NCBI GenBank assembly: GCA_016708765.1 | Contig: JADJFD010000003.1 | Span: 186,001-250,000 of the forward strand | Source: Chitinophagaceae bacterium | Lineage (GTDB): Bacteria; Bacteroidota; Bacteroidia; Chitinophagales; Chitinophagaceae | Direction of reading: 5' to 3' | Length of the DNA stretch: 64,000 bases | Shown: positions 8,601-18,900 of the stretch, piece by piece | How positions within the stretch are numbered: position 1 is the first letter of the stretch | Layout: every line of letters starts with the position of its first letter | Made by a program: the position numbers and the translations under genes | The notes under the pieces: model-generated | Told to the model about the DNA's origin: nothing | Seen by the model: the letters and a program-made list of their open reading frames with translations, nothing else | Database searches by the model: none

Positions 8601-9197
8601 TCAGAATCTCCATCCGGCATATACCTGTGTTACGTTACTTTTAGCATCTACACCCGGTATAAAGTTGGGATTGCTACCGCCTTTACTAATATTGTTTAGG
8701 CTAACGTTTATCCTAGCACCAATAAAAAATCCGCCAATAGGTCTAACTTCTCCTCCGGCTACAAGGCCATAATCAAACCTATTTAAGTAATTAAAAAGAC
8801 TGCCACTACTACCATTGCCTGTTGTATCTACTCCACTATTTAGTAAAAAAGCAGCCTGAGCACCAGCATGAATTTGTATTCGTTTAGTAAAATTCAGCGT
8901 AATTAGCTGAGGAAGTAAAAGATAATCCAATGTTACATTTCCGGTATCGGTATTTGTTCTGAAATCATAACCTTGCCTCGACAAAATTATTTCTGACCGG
9001 AAGCCGAAGAAATTTTTTGGTTTTGGAGCTATATATCCTCCAAACATAAAACCCGTATAGCTATCGGCATTTACGCCGGAAGCATTTGTAAGATTAGCAA
9101 AGTTAACCCCGGCTTTTACACCAATATTTAACCCAAGTTGGGAAAAAGAAAGATAAGAAACCGTAGAAAATAATAGTAAGAAAATGACTCTTTTCAT
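8601..9197 (-). CDS. Outer-membrane beta-barrel protein (PorT-like family)
   Basis: 198-residue exported protein with a clear signal peptide (MKRVIFLLLFSTVSYLSFSQ). Alternating aromatic and polar strands and a terminal aromatic residue (VYAGWRF) are typical of small outer-membrane barrels of Bacteroidota. GLNIGVKAGVNFANL is the common opening of the outer-membrane beta-barrel domain. Function is unknown; similar proteins are often annotated as porin family or PorT. It lies downstream of dxs on the same strand. Confidence 0.8.
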   Translation of the reverse strand: MKRVIFLLLFSTVSYLSFSQLGLNIGVKAGVNFANLTNASGVNADSYTGFMFGGYIAPKPKNFFGFRSEIILSRQGYDFRTNTDTGNVTLDYLLLPQLITLNFTKRIQIHAGAQAAFLLNSGVDTTGNGSSGSLFNYLNRFDYGLVAGGEVRPIGGFFIGARINVSLNNISKGGSNPNFIPGVDAKSNVTQVYAGWRF

Positions 9198-9240
9198 TGT
9201 AGCAGGATTTTTGAAATAATATATCCCAATATAATACCAC

Positions 9241-11174
9241 TTAACCGAGAAGCTGACTAACAGTAATTTTTTCTTTCATCATTTCTCTTACCACATCGGC
9301 AATTGATGCTGCATCATAACCACATTCTTTATGTAGCTCTTTTGGTGTGCCATGCTCTACCAACCTGTCAGGTATGCCCAAAATCTTTACATCATTTTTA
9401 TAACCATGCATCGCCATAAACTCCAAAATTGCACTGCCAATACCACCTTCGATGGAACCATCTTCAACAGTAATCAGTTTTTCATATTGCTGACAAGCTT
9501 CATGTAGTAATGCTTCATCCAATGGTTTTGCAAAACGCAGATCATAATGTCCCGGATTCAATCCGTCATTTTTTAATTCACGGATAGCTGCTGCTGCAAA
9601 ATTTCCGGGATGACCGAAAGATAAAATAGCAATATCTTTTCCTTCTTTTAATTTTCTTCCCGTACCAATTTTTATTTCTTTCATTTCCGTTTTCCACTCC
9701 GGCATAACACCTTCGCCTCTTGGATAGCGAATAACAAACGGGATTGTTGTTGACTCTAATTGGGCGGTGTACATCAGATTTCTCAATTCACTTTCATTCA
9801 TTGGTGAGCTGATAATCATATTAGGTATACAACGGAAATAGGCAATATCATAACAACCATGATGCGTAGGGCCATCATCACCAACCAATCCGGCTCTGTC
9901 TAAACAAAATATTACAGGTAATTTTGAATAGCTACGTCATGCACCACCTGATCATAAGCTCTCTGCATGAAAGACGAATAAATGTTGCAAAACACTTTTA
10001 ATCCTTGTGTTGCCATGCCGGCACTCACGGTTACTGCATGTTGTTCGGCGATACCCACATCAAAAGCCCTGTCAGGCATTTTCTCCATCATGAATTTTAA
10101 AGAAGAGCCGGAAGGCATAGCAGGAGTGATTCCAAATATTTTATCATTCTTTTCCGCCAATTCAATTATTGTATGTCCAAATACATCCTGATATTTTGGA
10201 GGTTGCGGCAGGTCGAATTTTTTCTTTTGTATTTCACCAGTTATTTTATCAAACAAACCGGGGGCATGCCATATGGTCTGGTCTTTTTCTGCCAGAGCAT
10301 AACCTTTTCCTTTGGTAGTTACAATATGTAAAATTTTTGGACCGGGAATATTACGAAGATCTTTTAATGTGTCAACGAGTTTGGCAACATTGTGTCCATC
10401 AATTGGTCCAAAGTATCGAAGCTTTAACGCTTCAAATAAGTTAGAACTGCTGCTTACCATACCCTTAAGTCCATCGGTAAGTTTATGTGCCATTGCTCTG
10501 CTAAAATTTTTTCCAACTGGCAATTTTCCTAGTAACTTCCAAACATCATCCTTTACTTTATTATAAGTTGGTGATGTAGTAATATCTGTCAGGTATTCTT
10601 TTAATGCACCAACGTTCGGGTCAATGCCCATACAATTGTCGTTCAATACAATTAGCATATCAGCATCTGCTACACCAGCATGGTTCATGCCTTCGAATGC
10701 AAGACCTGCGGTCATAGCCCCATCACCAATAACTGCGACTACTTTTCTATCTGTTTCGCCTTTATATTTTGCTGCCATTGCCATTCCTAATGCAGCAGAA
10801 ATGGATGTAGAAGAATGTCCTACTCCAAATGTATCATATTCACTTTCGCTTCTTTTAGGAAAGCCACTTAAGCCATTATATTTTCTGTTTGTCGGAAAAT
10901 TATCTCTTCTCCCCGTTAATATTTTGTGTCCGTATGCCTGATGGCCAACATCCCATACTAATTGGTCATACGGAGTATTATAAACATAATGTAATGCGGT
11001 TGTTAATTCTACCACACCAAGGCTGGCACCAAAATGACCTCCATGTACACTCACAACATCAACAATGTATTGGCGCAACTCATCACATACTTGATGCAAT
11101 TTTTCACGGGGTAATTTTTTCAAATCTTCCGGAGAGTTGATTGTTTGTAAAAGCGGTCCTGGTGTGATTTCCAT
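9241..11174 (-). CDS. dxs: 1-deoxy-D-xylulose-5-phosphate synthase (frameshifted in this sequence)
   Basis: First enzyme of the MEP isoprenoid pathway, condensing pyruvate and glyceraldehyde-3-phosphate with TPP. Two frames together give 644 residues, the normal length. The N-terminal part has GHSSTSISAALG, the TPP motif starting GDGAMTAG, and the dxs-specific linker. The second frame starts within the GDDGPTHHG motif and holds the transketolase-like C-terminal domain. The break near 9920 is explained by one missing T: restoring it gives IQNLPVIFCLDRAGLVG in frame. All catalytic motifs are otherwise intact, so a sequence error is more likely than gene death. Start ATG at 11174. Confidence 0.93.
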
Positions 11175-11240
11175 TTATTCAGTTTTGCGGTGTAAAATTA
11201 AGCTTTCTGGCCGATAGCATTCATTTCGGCATTTTGCCCT

Positions 11241-11257
11241 ACATTGTTTAACAATGT
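11241..11257. promoter_or_regulatory. Perfect 17-bp palindrome between dxs and the LytS-like kinase
   Basis: ACATTGT TTA ACAATGT, two 7-bp arms around TTA, located 67 bp upstream of dxs and 130 bp upstream of the divergent kinase. The form is that of a dimeric repressor site. The regulator is unknown. Confidence 0.4.
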
Positions 11258-11375
11258 GTTGAGAGAATGGTTCTGATAGATACAGTGATTTGTCAATTTT
11301 GGCTTTACTTTTTGCCCATTTGTCAACACAATCCACCACTAATATATTAAGGTAGTCATCTGGGGATGGATTAAT

Positions 11376-11383
11376 TAGATTTG
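11376..11383 (+). promoter_or_regulatory. -7 promoter box directly at the LytS-like kinase start
   Basis: TAGATTTG fits TAnnTTTG and ends three bases before ATG 11387. If used, transcription would begin at or within the start codon, giving a leaderless mRNA. Confidence 0.4.
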
Positions 11384-11386
11384 CTT

Positions 11387-12439
11387 ATGTTTTTTGCGAA
11401 TTCAAGATATTGGTTGCTACAGTTAATAGGATGGGGCTTTGTGGGTCTTGTGATGCTCTTTTTTGCACATGCTTATAAAGTAAACATATCTGATAAGGTA
11501 TTGCTGGGAAGAATAGCTATTGTAATTACAGCCGGAATATTGGTAACTCATATTCTCAGGCTGGTTATTAAATGGCGGGGATGGATGATGGAATCTATCG
11601 AAAAGGCAATTCCAAAGCTGATAATTGCACTTGTATTTGCGTCCATGTTATTTAGTCTGATAGTGCTGGGTGGGTTTGATTATTTTAAACTGGGTACGGA
11701 TTCTGGCAAAAAACTCACCTTCTTTGCGAGGCTATTAGGCTCTACTTTTGACAACGGCCTTTTTATTTTACCTTGGTTGCTGATTTATTATTTTTATCAC
11801 TTCTTTCAAAAAAGCCGTCGTCAGCAATTAGATACGTTGCGTTTAGAAACGCTGATAAAAGAATTGGAGTTAAAAACAATCAAAGCTCATATTAATCCAC
11901 ATTTTATTTTTAATGCGTTGAACAGCATCAGAGCTTTGGTGGATGAAAATCCTAAAAGGGCAAGAAGAGCAGTTACAGAATTAAGTAATATTCTGCGAAG
12001 CAGTATGCAGTCAGAAAAAATGGAAACAGTGCCGTTTGAAAAAGAGCTTTCCATTGTAAAAGATTACCTGGCTTTGGAAAATATGCGGTTCGAAGACAGG
12101 TTGAAAATTGAATACCAGATTGATGAAGACACCTTAAATCAGCCTGTGCCACCAATGATGTTGCAAACACTAGTAGAGAATGCAATTAAACATGGCATCA
12201 GTAAACAAATAGATGGAGGCTTAATAAAAGTAATTTCGGAATTTAAAGGCAATTTTCATGAGTTGATAGTGCAGAATACAGGCAGACTTTCTGGTGAAGT
12301 AAATGAATTCGGATTCGGACTTTCCAGCACCAACAACAGGCTGAGTTTGTTGTATGGAGAAAAAGCAAATTTTGAAATAAAACAAGTAAATGGTTCAATG
12401 GTAGAAGCAAAAGTTTTGATACCAATAACGGTTTCGTAA
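11387..12439 (+). CDS. Sensor histidine kinase, LytS/YehU-like (His_kinase family)
   Basis: Membrane sensor kinase of a LytS/LytTR-type system. From ATG 11387 it is 350 residues: about four transmembrane helices in the first 140 residues, a short coiled linker, then the His_kinase motif around NPHFIFNALN with the phospho-acceptor His near residue 172. A degenerate HATPase domain follows (LVENAIKHGI near 265; GFGLSSTNNRL near 312). No extracellular sensor domain is visible. The response regulator starts 33 bp downstream, so the pair is an operon. Confidence 0.92.
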   Translation: MFFANSRYWLLQLIGWGFVGLVMLFFAHAYKVNISDKVLLGRIAIVITAGILVTHILRLVIKWRGWMMESIEKAIPKLIIALVFASMLFSLIVLGGFDYFKLGTDSGKKLTFFARLLGSTFDNGLFILPWLLIYYFYHFFQKSRRQQLDTLRLETLIKELELKTIKAHINPHFIFNALNSIRALVDENPKRARRAVTELSNILRSSMQSEKMETVPFEKELSIVKDYLALENMRFEDRLKIEYQIDEDTLNQPVPPMMLQTLVENAIKHGISKQIDGGLIKVISEFKGNFHELIVQNTGRLSGEVNEFGFGLSSTNNRLSLLYGEKANFEIKQVNGSMVEAKVLIPITVS

Positions 12440-12472
12440 ATAAGTTGCACCTAAACAAATAAACTAAAAAAC

Positions 12473-13204
12473 ATGAAGGCAATTATAATAGATGACGAAA
12501 GGCTTGCAAGGGCAGAATTAAAAAAATTGCTGCTGGAATTTCCGGAGGTGGAAGTTATTGATGAAGCTGCAAATGCAGAAGAAGGTATAGCTAAAATTGA
12601 AAGTCTTCACCCTGATCTTGTTTTTTTGGATATTCAAATGCCAGGTAAAACCGGATTTGAAATGCTTGCTCAATTAGAAAAAACACCACAAGTAATATTT
12701 ACAACAGCTTACGATGAGTTTGCATTGAAAGCATTTGAGGTAAATGCGCTGGATTATTTACTAAAACCAATTGAGCCAAAGCGACTTACTGATGCTATTC
12801 AAAAGTTGCAATCAGTTGAAGTAAAAGAAAACAGATCAGAAACTGATGAATTTATAAATACAAGTTTGCTTACCGAGCTAGACCAGGTGTTTGTAAAAGA
12901 CGGAGAAAAATGCTGGTTTGTAAAACTGGGAGATATACGGTTGTTTGAAAGTGTAGGCAATTATGCCAAAGTTTTTTTTGGAACAAACAAGCCTTTAATA
13001 TTAAAATCGCTTAATGCATTGGAAGAAAGACTTGATGAGAAAGTTTTTTTCCGAGCAAACAGAAAGCATATTGTGAATTTGAGAATGATTGATAAAATAG
13101 AACCTTATTTCAATGGCGGTTTGTTATTAGAGTTAAAGGGAGGCGAAAAAATTGAAGTGAGCCGGAGGCAAACGGTAAAGTTTAAAGAAATGATGAGTCT
13201 TTAA
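12473..13204 (+). CDS. LytTR-family response regulator
   Basis: Cytoplasmic DNA-binding response regulator, partner of the kinase immediately upstream. The 243 residues comprise a receiver domain (acidic pair D7/D8, phospho-acceptor D53 in FLDIQMPG, K near 102 in YLLKPIEP) and a C-terminal LytTR DNA-binding domain at about 135-240 (KVFFRANRKHIVNL). It begins with ATG 12473. The target promoters are not evident. Confidence 0.94.
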   Translation: MKAIIIDDERLARAELKKLLLEFPEVEVIDEAANAEEGIAKIESLHPDLVFLDIQMPGKTGFEMLAQLEKTPQVIFTTAYDEFALKAFEVNALDYLLKPIEPKRLTDAIQKLQSVEVKENRSETDEFINTSLLTELDQVFVKDGEKCWFVKLGDIRLFESVGNYAKVFFGTNKPLILKSLNALEERLDEKVFFRANRKHIVNLRMIDKIEPYFNGGLLLELKGGEKIEVSRRQTVKFKEMMSL

Positions 13205-13257
13205 TCAATAGACAATTTTACAATAGTGGTGTTCAGCATCTAAAATTAAATTATCAA

Positions 13258-14583
13258 ATGAAGAGTTTATCAGTGATGAGGTTATTAATAGCAACAGCTT
13301 CGTTTTTTTTACTTACAAGTTGTGGTAATTCACAAAAAACCACACAGTCAACCACAACTAGCATTGATGATATAATTAATGCGAAAGAAGTGGAGAGAAT
13401 TGAAAGAGTATTGGCATCTGATGAAATGCGGGGCCGAAAAACCTTTTCGCCTGAAATAGATATAGCTGCCGATTTTATAGCTGCTGAATTTAAAGCGGCA
13501 GGCTTGCAAACATGGAACAATGCCACAAGCTACAGGCAGGAGTTTGCAATGATAAAGGCAAAACATATAGTGACGAATGCAAGTTTTGACGAAGTAGCAA
13601 TTGATGAAAAAAATATTATTATTATCACCTGTCAGCCAAAGCTGGCTATTAATCAAACAACTCGTTATCAGAAAGCATTTATTAAAACGGGAGAAAATCT
13701 TTTTTCTGCAGCAAGGAAATACTTACAGACAAATAACAACCTGCTTGTTTTAGTCGATAAAAGTTTTGCTAATAGTTTCGGCAATCTCAACAGGTTGAGA
13801 AATAATATGACGAAGACAAACACCAATGTAATTTTTGTTTTGTCAGACACTGAGCCAACAAACTATGAAATAGCATCCACACATGAAATAGCAGAACAAA
13901 AACTGGCGAATGTGGTAGGAGTTCTTCCCGGCAAATCGAAGAAAGATGAGTATGTTGTTTTCTCAGGACATTACGATCACATTGGAGTTGGTAAACCAGT
14001 AAATGGCGATTCAATTTATAACGGAGCTAATGATGATGCGGCAGGAACTACAGCAGTAATGATGCTGGCGAAATATTTTAAGCAGTTAAATAATAATGAA
14101 AGAACAATTGTGTTTGCTGCATTTACGGCTGAAGAAGTGGGAGGTTTTGGTTCACAGTATTTCTCCCGGCAGATAGATGCATACAAGGTAATGGCAATGT
14201 TTAATATTGAAATGATTGGTACAGATAGTAAATGGGGAAAGAACTCTGCTTATATAACTGGTTATGAAAAAACAGATATGGGTGAAATTTTGAAAAAGGA
14301 CTTGGCAGGAACTGAGTTTACTTTTTATCCAGATCCATACCCAACGCAGAATTTATTTTATCGTTCTGACAATGCAACATTGGCAAGGCTGGGTGTGCCG
14401 GCACATACAATTTCTACTTCTAAAATGGACAATGAACCAAATTATCATAAAGTAACAGACCATATTGAAACATTAGATATGGAAAACATGACCATGATAA
14501 TTAAGGCAATTGCTCTTAGTTCGAAAAGTATAATTGCGGGAACGGCAACGCCAACGAGGGTTAAGGTGGATGAGTTGCGTTAA
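13258..14583 (+). CDS. M28-family zinc aminopeptidase, lipoprotein
   Basis: Exported metallopeptidase, probably periplasmic or surface-anchored. It starts with a lipoprotein signal ending in LLTSC (C22), then a PA-like insert and an M28 catalytic domain. Zinc ligands are visible as the His in SGHYDHIG, the Asp in NGANDDAAG, the EE pair in FTAEEVGGFG, the Asp in EMIGTD and the late His in NYHKVTDH. Length is 441 residues. It overlaps the convergent GGGP synthase gene by four bases through a shared TTAA. Substrate is unknown. Confidence 0.92.
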   Translation: MKSLSVMRLLIATASFFLLTSCGNSQKTTQSTTTSIDDIINAKEVERIERVLASDEMRGRKTFSPEIDIAADFIAAEFKAAGLQTWNNATSYRQEFAMIKAKHIVTNASFDEVAIDEKNIIIITCQPKLAINQTTRYQKAFIKTGENLFSAARKYLQTNNNLLVLVDKSFANSFGNLNRLRNNMTKTNTNVIFVLSDTEPTNYEIASTHEIAEQKLANVVGVLPGKSKKDEYVVFSGHYDHIGVGKPVNGDSIYNGANDDAAGTTAVMMLAKYFKQLNNNERTIVFAAFTAEEVGGFGSQYFSRQIDAYKVMAMFNIEMIGTDSKWGKNSAYITGYEKTDMGEILKKDLAGTEFTFYPDPYPTQNLFYRSDNATLARLGVPAHTISTSKMDNEPNYHKVTDHIETLDMENMTMIIKAIALSSKSIIAGTATPTRVKVDELR

Positions 14584-15335
14584 ACTTTAACCGGCACACT
14601 ATGCACCGCATCGCTCATCTCTTTAATCAGTGATGCATCTTTTTCAATGGCATTGCCAACTACAATTACATCAGCACCGGCTTTGCAATTCAGGTAAGCT
14701 TTTTCAGGTTGCAGTATGCCGCCGCCAACAATTAAAGGAGCTTCTATTTGGTCAGCTACAGCTTTTATCATGCTTTCTGTAATAGGACGTTTGGCACCGC
14801 TGCCGCTGTCCATGTAAATTAATTTCATACCCAACATTTCGCCAGCCATAGCTGTACACATAGCTATTTCATTCTTATCTGCTGGAACCGGTAAGGCATT
14901 ACTAATATAGGATACAGTTGTAGGTGCTCCCCCATCTATTACTATATAGCCGGTTGGCATTATTTCCAAACCACTTTGTTTTACAAATGGAGCAGAAACT
15001 ACATGTTGCCCAATTAGTAATTCGGGATTGCGACCGGATATTAAAGAAAGATATAACAATGCGTCTGCATACTTACTCACTTGTGATGGGCTACCGGGAA
15101 AAAGGATAACCGGAATAGAACAGTTTTGTTTTATTTGCTGCACACATTCATCCAGATGGTTAGAAATAACCAGACTTCCGCCAACTAATAAATAGTCAAC
15201 CTTTGCAGTTACAGAAAGTTCAACGAGTTCATCTAGCATAGGTTTATTAACCTTATCAGGGTCAATAAGTACAGCAAAGGATTTTTTACCTTGTTGTTTT
15301 TTAAGGGCCAGCGTATTGTAAATCATTGACTTCAT
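14580..15335 (-). CDS. Geranylgeranylglyceryl-phosphate synthase family protein (PcrB/GGGPS)
   Basis: TIM-barrel prenyltransferase joining a polyprenyl diphosphate to glycerol-1-phosphate. The archaeal enzyme makes the first ether lipid bond; homologues occur in Bacteroidota. Starting at ATG 15335 gives 251 residues (another ATG lies at 15326). Motifs: FAVLIDPDKV near the N-terminus, LLVGGSL, LFPGSPSQVS, YMDSGSGAK, and the phosphate-binding VGGGI and DVIVVGNAIE at the C-terminus. No other ether-lipid gene is nearby. The gene reads out from the nrdJ upstream region. Confidence 0.9.
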   Translation of the reverse strand: MKSMIYNTLALKKQQGKKSFAVLIDPDKVNKPMLDELVELSVTAKVDYLLVGGSLVISNHLDECVQQIKQNCSIPVILFPGSPSQVSKYADALLYLSLISGRNPELLIGQHVVSAPFVKQSGLEIMPTGYIVIDGGAPTTVSYISNALPVPADKNEIAMCTAMAGEMLGMKLIYMDSGSGAKRPITESMIKAVADQIEAPLIVGGGILQPEKAYLNCKAGADVIVVGNAIEKDASLIKEMSDAVHSVPVKV

Positions 15336-15586
15336 CCGGTAAAGGTTGTTATGTGCAAAAATGCAAAAAACTTTCGGCATTGCCCACTTGTTGCGTAAAT
15401 AGATATTTTACGAAATCCACCTGTCTTATAGATCATCTCATTAACGAAAATGGCGTTGTTTCAGGTTTCTAAAATGAGATTATTTGGAAACAGACTTTAC
15501 CAAAACCCAAACAGCATCTTACGGATGCCACAAACGAAAATGCCGCATCATTTTTTAACAAATTATTTTTTAATAACAACAAATGC

Positions 15587-15615
15587 CTGAAAAGCTTTAC
15601 TGTAAAGCTTTTCAG
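15587..15615. repeat. 29-bp perfect palindrome upstream of nrdJ
   Basis: Arms CTGAAAAGCTTTA and TAAAGCTTTTCAG (13 bp each, 14 if the outer loop bases pair) around a CTG loop. No T-run follows on either strand, so it is not a standard terminator. It may be an operator or an RNA hairpin in a long leader. Confidence 0.65.
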
Positions 15616-15835
15616 AAATAGTAATTGAAAAAAGTGAGCATAATCAATGCTTTCAGACGATAATATTGTAAGAACCCTTGACTGTTTTAGGTTCTGTGGC
15701 ACAAAGACTTAGCTATTTGCTTTGCTAGGTTTACGGAACAATATTTCCAAAAAAAATTACCCTAAAAATTAGGACATATTGTGAGGAAATGGCAAGAAGC
15801 AATACAGGCCTGCCTTGGAGGTTTTCAACATCCGC

Positions 15836-15844
15836 TTATCCACA
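15836..15844 (+). promoter_or_regulatory. Consensus DnaA box upstream of nrdJ
   Basis: TTATCCACA is an exact match to the TTATNCACA DnaA-binding consensus, 97 bp before nrdJ. DnaA control of ribonucleotide reductase is known in E. coli (nrdAB). A single 9-mer can occur by chance, so the role is tentative. Confidence 0.35.
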
Positions 15845-15940
15845 GAATGTGCATATTTCAGGCTATGAATTACAGATACTTAAAAATATTTTCGTCAAGG
15901 ACGATTACAGTTATTTAACCCGTTAGAAATTCTATTAGTT

Positions 15941-18900
15941 ATGGCTACCAAAACCAAAGCATCCGCAAAAAGCGGCTTGCAATTTTCTCGTCGCTTTACC
16001 CGTGACGATGTTAGTGTATTTGACATGTTCGAATATGATTACCGTACTTCAATTATTCGTAACCCGAATGGTGAAACAGTGTTTGAAATGAACAATGTGG
16101 AAGTACCCAAACAGTGGAGCCAAATTGCAACAGATATACTTGCCCAAAAATATTTTCGTAAAGCTGGTGTACCACAACCTGATGGTAGTCTTGGCAGAGA
16201 AACTTCAGCAAAACAAGTATCACATCGTATGGCCAATTGCTGGAAAGCATGGGGCGAACGCAATGGATATTTTGCTACAGTGAAAGACGCAGAAATATTT
16301 TATGAAGAATTAGTGTATAGCATCCTTAACCAGATGTGTGTACCCAATTCACCGCAATGGTTTAATACTGGTTTGCATGAAAGCTATGGTATTACAGGTA
16401 AGCCACAAGGTCATTACTATGTAGATGCAAATGATGGAGAATTAAAGAAGTCTCAGAATGCATACGAACGTCCACAGCCACATGCCTGCTTCATCCTAAG
16501 TGTTGATGATGATTTGGTAAATGAAGGCGGCATCATGGATCTATGGGTTCGGGAAGCAAGAATTTTTAAATATGGTTCTGGTGTAGGTACAAACTATTCT
16601 AACCTTCGTGGTTCTGGCGAAAAATTAAGTGGTGGTGGAAGTTCATCCGGGTTAATGAGCTTCTTAAAAATAGGCGATAGAGCTGCTGGTGCAATAAAAT
16701 CTGGTGGTACTACACGCCGTGCTGCTAAAATGGTTTGTCTGGATTTAGATCATCCGGAAATTGTTGATTTCATCAACTGGAAAGTGGAAGAAGAAAAGAA
16801 AGTGGGTGCATTGATTGCTGCTGGTTATCCTTCCGGTTATGAAGACGAAGCTTACAAAACTGTTAGCGGACAGAACTCAAATAACTCTATTCGTATTCCT
16901 AATTCATTCTTCGAGAAATTAGATAACAATGAAGATTGGGAATTGAAAGGAAGAATGGATGGCAGAGTAATGAAAAAGATGCCAGCAAGAGAATTATGGA
17001 ATCAGATTGCATATGCTGCATGGCGTTGCGCCGACCCTGGAACACAATACAACACTACTATCAACGAATGGCATACTTGTCCCGAAGGTGGAGAGATCAG
17101 GGCTTCTAATCCTTGCTCTGAATATATGTTCTTGGATAATACTGCTTGTAATCTTGCTTCATCCAATCTGATGAAGTTTTATGATGCAGAGACAAAAACA
17201 TTTGACGTAACAGGATATGAGTACAATTGCCGCCTTTGGACTGTTGTATTGGAAATATCTGTATTGATGGCGCAGTTCCCTTCAAAAGAAGTAGCGCAGT
17301 TAAGCTATGAGTACAGAACATTAGGATTAGGTTATGCTAATCTTGGACCATGCTAATGGTTAGCGGTATTCCTTACGATAGTGAAGAAGCAAGAGGAATT
17401 GCAGGTGCAATCACCGCTATCATGACGGGTATTGCATACAAAACATCTGCAGAAATGGCAAGTGTATTAGGTGCATTTCCAAGATATGAAGATAATAAGG
17501 AGCACATGATGAAAGTAATGCGTAACCATCGCCTTGCTGCTTATGATGCTGATGAATTTGAAGGATTGAGTTTGAAGCCACAAGGTATTCAATCAAAATA
17601 TTGTCCTGATTACTTATTGAAAGCAGCTTGCAAAGCATGGGATGATGCAGTAGAGATGGGAGAGAAGTTTGGTTATAGAAATGCACAGGCTACTGTTATT
17701 GCACCAACAGGAACGATTGGTTTGGTAATGGATTGTGATACAACAGGTGTTGAGCCGGATTTTGCATTGGTGAAATTTAAAAAATTATCTGGTGGTGGTT
17801 ATTTCAAGATCATCAATCAGTCAGTTCCATCTGCATTAAAGCATTTGGGTTATTCTCAAAAAGAATCTGATGCAATTATTAAATATGCAACAGGTTCGGC
17901 TTCATTTGCTGGTGCGCCGCATATCAATCATCAGACATTAAGTGAGAAAGGATTTATTGCAGATGAAATTAAAAAGTTAGATGCTGCTGCATTGACTGCA
18001 TTTGAAGTTGGATTTATTTTCAATAAATATTCTCTGGGTGAAGAGTGTCTGCAACGTCTTGGCTTTACAGAAGAAGAATATAATAATGGAGAATGGAGTA
18101 TGCTGGAAGCCCTTGGATTTACTGATGAGCAAATTGAAGAAACTAACAATTACGTTTGTGGAACGATGATGCTCGAAGGAGCACCAGGATTAAAAGATGA
18201 ACATCTGCCCGTTTTTGACTGTGCCAATAGATGCGGCCCCAAAGGCCAACGTTATATTCATGCCCATGGACATATCCGCATGATGGGAGCTACACAACCA
18301 TTTATCAGTGGTGCCATCTCTAAAACGATCAACCTGCCATATGAAGCAAAGGTTGAAGAAATTGCAGATGCGTATTACCTGAGCTGGCAGCTTGGCTTAA
18401 AAGCAAACGCCTTGTACCGTGATGGTTCTAAATTATCGCAGCCATTAAGCAACAAAAGTGATAAGAAGAAGAAATCAGACGATAGTCAACAGACAACAGA
18501 CGATAGTAAGTCAACAGTAGACAGTGGACTATCGACAGTGGACAATAGCAGCAACATTGTAGATATGGGTAAACTGACTGTTGAAGAATTGCTGGATGAA
18601 GTAACTAAAAGAGTACAAGCATCACCTGATACAAAACTGAAAAGAAAGCTTGCAAGCATTGTAGAAAGAAGAGCATTGCCAGCCAAACGTCGTGGATTTA
18701 CACAAAAAGCAAAGATTAACGGACAAGCTATCTTCCTTCGCACTGGTGAATACAGTGATGGAACATTGGGAGAAATCTTTGTAGATATGGCGAAAGAAGG
18801 TGCAACCATGCGTAGCATGATGAACTGTTTTGCTATTTCCATTTCTATTGGTATGCAATATGGTGTTCCTTTGGAAGAGTTTGTTGACAAATTTGCTTTC

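Larger units (their letters stand above)
15381..15940. other. 560-bp intergenic region upstream of nrdJ
   Basis: AT-rich region between divergent GGGP synthase and nrdJ. It holds a strong 29-bp palindrome (15587-15615), a weaker hairpin GAACC/GGTTC around 15671-15693, and a consensus DnaA box (15836-15844). No convincing coding sequence is seen; the short reading frames lack protein-like composition. I found no cobalamin-riboswitch core and no paired NrdR boxes, although both would be plausible here. Confidence 0.6.

Noticed and set aside
15469..15702. 77-residue minus-strand open frame upstream of nrdJ
   Set aside because: Spans the 29-bp palindrome; composition is not protein-like, and there is no start context or recognisable domain.
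15381..15940. Cobalamin riboswitch or NrdR boxes upstream of nrdJ
   Set aside because: No B12-box core was found, and only a single half-like CACAATATG stretch, not a pair of NrdR boxes.
17340..17360. Programmed ribosomal frameshift in nrdJ
   Set aside because: No slippery heptamer or downstream pseudoknot is evident, and several unrelated genes show the same kind of one-base lesion.
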